NCBI RefSeq assembly: GCF_015209725.1
Contig: NZ_CP063656.1
Coordinates: forward strand, 2,153,001-2,217,000
DNA length: 64,000 nt
Origin: Lysobacter ciconiae
GTDB lineage: Bacteria > Pseudomonadota > Gammaproteobacteria > Xanthomonadales > Xanthomonadaceae
Direction: 5' to 3'
Shown: piece after piece, positions 61,908 through 64,000 of the stretch
Layout of the letters: every line of letters starts with the position of its first letter
Numbering within the stretch: position 1 is the stretch's first letter
The notes under the pieces: generated by a model
What the model saw: only the letters and a program-made list of their open reading frames with translations
Told to the model about the DNA's origin: nothing
The model's database searches: none
Program-made: the position numbers and the translations under genes

Positions 61908-63278
61908 ATGACTCCCGACGCCCGCAACGCCTGGCTGCGCACCCTTGGCCTGACCGCAGCCGGTCTCGTGATCGCGGGCGCGCTCGGCATCGTCGCAGGG
62001 CACTTCTGGCCCGTACTGGCGCTGGCAGCTGTGGCGATGCTGGGCTGGCAACACTGGCAACTGGGCCGTGTACTCCACCGGCTCGGCGCGCGCCGCTGGC
62101 CCCGGCTTGCCGGCAAGCGGGGGGCCTGGGACGAACTGGATCGCCTGCACGATCGCGACCAGCGCGAGCGCCGACTGCGCAAGCGGCGTCTGCTGGAGAT
62201 GCTGCGGGCCTACCGGGCAGCGGCGGCCGCGTTGCCCGATGCGGTCGTGGTGGTGGAGCGCAACAGCCAGCGGATCCGCTGGTTCAACCAGGCCGGGGCC
62301 AAGCTGCTCGGACTGCATTATCCGGCCGATGTCGGCGCGCCACTGGTCCCACGCCTGCACCCCTTGCCCATGGCGCAATGGCTCGCCAGTGGCCGCCACG
62401 CCGACACCATCGAGGTCGCCTCACCGGTCAGCCCGGCCATCCGCCTGAGCCTGCGCCTGATCCCATACTCGGAAAACCTGTGGCTGCTGGTGGCACGCGA
62501 CGTCACCCGACTGCTCCAGCTGGAGCAGATGCGTCGGGACTTCGTGGCCAACGTCTCCCACGAACTGCGCACGCCACTGACGGTGATCCACGGCTACCTG
62601 GACATGATCGATCCAGACGAGCACCGCGCCCTGGCCCCGATGCTGGGCGAGATGCAGCGCCAGTCGCAACGCATGGCCCGGCTGGTCGAGGACCTGCTGG
62701 CACTGTCGCGGCTGGAGTCCGCGGACGGTGCGCCGGTCGACGAGCGGGTGCCGATGGCGCCCCTGCTCGACACGCTGCGCCGCGAAGGTCTCGCGCTCGG
62801 CCAGGGCAGGCACCGGATCGTGGTGGAAAACACGGCAGGCGTGGATCTATGGGGATCGGGCGCCGAGTTGCACAGCGCGTTCTCCAACCTGGTCGGCAAT
62901 GCGGTGCGGCATACGCCCGACGGCGGGCAGGTGCTGATCCGGTTCCGGCGTGATGACGGCCACCAGGACGGGCCGGCCGCAGAAGCGGGCGGTGTCGCAC
63001 TGGAGGTCATCGACAGCGGCATAGGCATCGCCGCCGAGCACCTGCCGCGGCTCACCGAGCGCTTCTACCGGGTGTCCAACAGCCGCTCACGCATCAGCGG
63101 CGGGACCGGACTCGGGCTGGCGATCGTCAAGCACGTGCTGCAGCGGCACCAAGCCCGTCTCGAGGTGCGCAGCCGGGTCGGCGATGGCAGCATGTTCTCC
63201 TGTCACTTCACGGCTGCGCGGGTCCGTCCACCTGAGCCCGGCGCCAGTCACCCTGCTCCCAGCGAGGCCACGCAATGA
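61908..63278 (+). CDS. phoR: Phosphate-regulon sensor histidine kinase PhoR
   Basis: This 456-residue sensor kinase has two N-terminal membrane helices within 10-50 and a PAS domain at about 105-200 (LPDAVVVVERNSQRIRWFNQ). HisKA has His218 in FVANVSHELRTPLTVIHGYL, and the ATPase domain contains FSNLVGNAVRHTPDGG, VIDSGIGIAAEHLPRLTERF and GTGLGLAIVKHVL. It senses phosphate status with PstB/PhoU. It lies 29 bases after phoB and overlaps ppk1 by ATGA. Confidence 0.96.
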   Translation: MTPDARNAWLRTLGLTAAGLVIAGALGIVAGHFWPVLALAAVAMLGWQHWQLGRVLHRLGARRWPRLAGKRGAWDELDRLHDRDQRERRLRKRRLLEMLRAYRAAAAALPDAVVVVERNSQRIRWFNQAGAKLLGLHYPADVGAPLVPRLHPLPMAQWLASGRHADTIEVASPVSPAIRLSLRLIPYSENLWLLVARDVTRLLQLEQMRRDFVANVSHELRTPLTVIHGYLDMIDPDEHRALAPMLGEMQRQSQRMARLVEDLLALSRLESADGAPVDERVPMAPLLDTLRREGLALGQGRHRIVVENTAGVDLWGSGAELHSAFSNLVGNAVRHTPDGGQVLIRFRRDDGHQDGPAAEAGGVALEVIDSGIGIAAEHLPRLTERFYRVSNSRSRISGGTGLGLAIVKHVLQRHQARLEVRSRVGDGSMFSCHFTAARVRPPEPGASHPAPSEATQ

Positions 63279-64000
63279 ACGCCCCCCAACGGCCGTCCTC
63301 ACCCTCGGCGCCGCCGCTGCAGGTCGAGCTGGAGCAGATGCTGCCCGACGATGCGCCGCTGGATCTCGGCCTCTACAGCGACACCGCCGCCGACGGCCTG
63401 CTGCACGATCCGTCGCTGTACTTCAACCGCGAGCTGTCGCAACTGGCGTTCAACGTGCGGGTGCTGGCCCAGGCGCAGGACCCGGAGGTGCCGTTGCTGG
63501 AGCGGCTCAAATTCCTCTGCATCAGCTGCACCAACCTGGACGAGTTCTTCGAGATCCGCGCCGGTGCCGTCCAGCACGCCCTGGACGTGGGCGGCCCGCT
63601 GGCGCCCGATGGGCTGGCGCCGTCCGCCCTGCTGAGCCGCATCCACGACGAGGCCGCCGCCCTGGTCGAGGCGCAGTACGAATGCTGGAACAGCGTGCTG
63701 CGACCGGCGATGGCCGAGGCGGGCGTGCGCGTGCTGGCCCGCGGCAGCTGGAGCATGCGCCAGACCCGCTGGCTGCGCGCGTATTTCCGCGACGAGATCA
63801 TGCCGGTGCTGTCGCCGCTGGGGCTGGATCCCGCGCACCCGTTCCCGAAGATCCTCAACAAGTCGCTCAACATCGTCGTCGTGTTGAAGGGGCGCGACGC
63901 GTTCGGCCGCAGCGGCGGGCTGGCGATCGTGCGGGCGCCGCGGTCGCTGTCGCGCATCATCCAGGTGCCGCAGCGCGTCAGCGGCGGCGCCAGCGATTTC
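63275..64000 (+). CDS. ppk1: Polyphosphate kinase 1, 3' end outside the window
   Basis: The frame from ATG at 63275 stays open to the edge. After a Pro/Ser-rich leader it reads PSLYFNRELSQLAFNVRVLA and CISCTNLDEFFEIRAGAVQ, the PPK1 N-domain. LSPLGLDPAHPFPKILNKSL follows, also diagnostic. The enzyme polymerises ATP gamma-phosphate into polyphosphate. It overlaps the phoR stop by ATGA, giving a phosphate-linked phoB-phoR-ppk1 unit. Confidence 0.95.
   Translation, partial: MNAPQRPSSPSAPPLQVELEQMLPDDAPLDLGLYSDTAADGLLHDPSLYFNRELSQLAFNVRVLAQAQDPEVPLLERLKFLCISCTNLDEFFEIRAGAVQHALDVGGPLAPDGLAPSALLSRIHDEAAALVEAQYECWNSVLRPAMAEAGVRVLARGSWSMRQTRWLRAYFRDEIMPVLSPLGLDPAHPFPKILNKSLNIVVVLKGRDAFGRSGGLAIVRAPRSLSRIIQVPQRVSGGASDF

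Overview
The window is a dense, GC-rich block of core bacterial chromosome. Gene content and order point to a gammaproteobacterium of the Xanthomonadaceae/Lysobacteraceae. Supporting clues are rpoE-rseA-mucD running into lepA-lepB-rnc-era-recO, a 117-residue PilZ next to holB-tmk-mltG-pabC-pabB and the fab cluster, an NAD-type isocitrate dehydrogenase, KdkA, and gloB/yafS/rnhA/dnaQ. I see no prophage, insertion sequence, CRISPR array or plasmid module. No stretch over 300 bases lacks a gene.

Layout. 1-2634 holds ydbL (cut by the window edge) and ydbH, divergent from a receiver-HPt signalling protein. 3412-12317 (minus) is the envelope-stress sigma factor with its anti-sigma factor and MucD protease, followed by lepA, lepB, a DUF4845 membrane protein, rnc, era and recO. 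After a fused beta-oxidation enzyme (12476-14551), 14627-25792 (minus) carries yceD-rpmF-fabH-fabD-fabG-acpP-fabF-pabB-pabC-mltG-tmk-holB-pilZ. 25961-33432 has maf, a GT39 glycosyltransferase, and a MoxR-DUF58-transglutaminase-Slp unit. 33448-36822 has hinT, recR, ybaB and dnaX. 37059-40574 has tRNA-Ser(GGA) with the SRP RNA, an MBL hydrolase, Kdo kinase, a family-9 glycosyltransferase, DUF6165 and tRNA-Ser(CGA). 40711-46105 has a PP2C phosphatase, dnaQ, rnhA, yafS, gloB, mltD and fabI. 46277-55550 (minus) is the protein-quality-control island tig-clpP-clpX-lon-hupB with tRNA-Val and two tRNA-Asp, then ppiD. 55729-56350 is a tRNA cluster (Pro, Arg, His, Lys; Leu on its own promoter). 56497-64000 has yccA, icd, an AhpD-like protein with grx, bepA, phoB-phoR and the start of ppk1.

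Working together. Several blocks are co-transcribed with overlapping start and stop codons. Regulatory sites visible by eye include a sigma-E-like promoter before rpoE, sigma-32-like promoters with identical 14-base spacers before lon and clpP, a Pho box before phoB, three housekeeping-type tRNA promoters with 17-base spacers and one between tRNA-Lys and tRNA-Leu, and several rho-independent terminators. The most notable anomalies are a one-base frameshift that splits phoB although its Pho box and the downstream phoR are intact, and a recurring pattern of 12-18 base tandem micro-duplications at gene boundaries.
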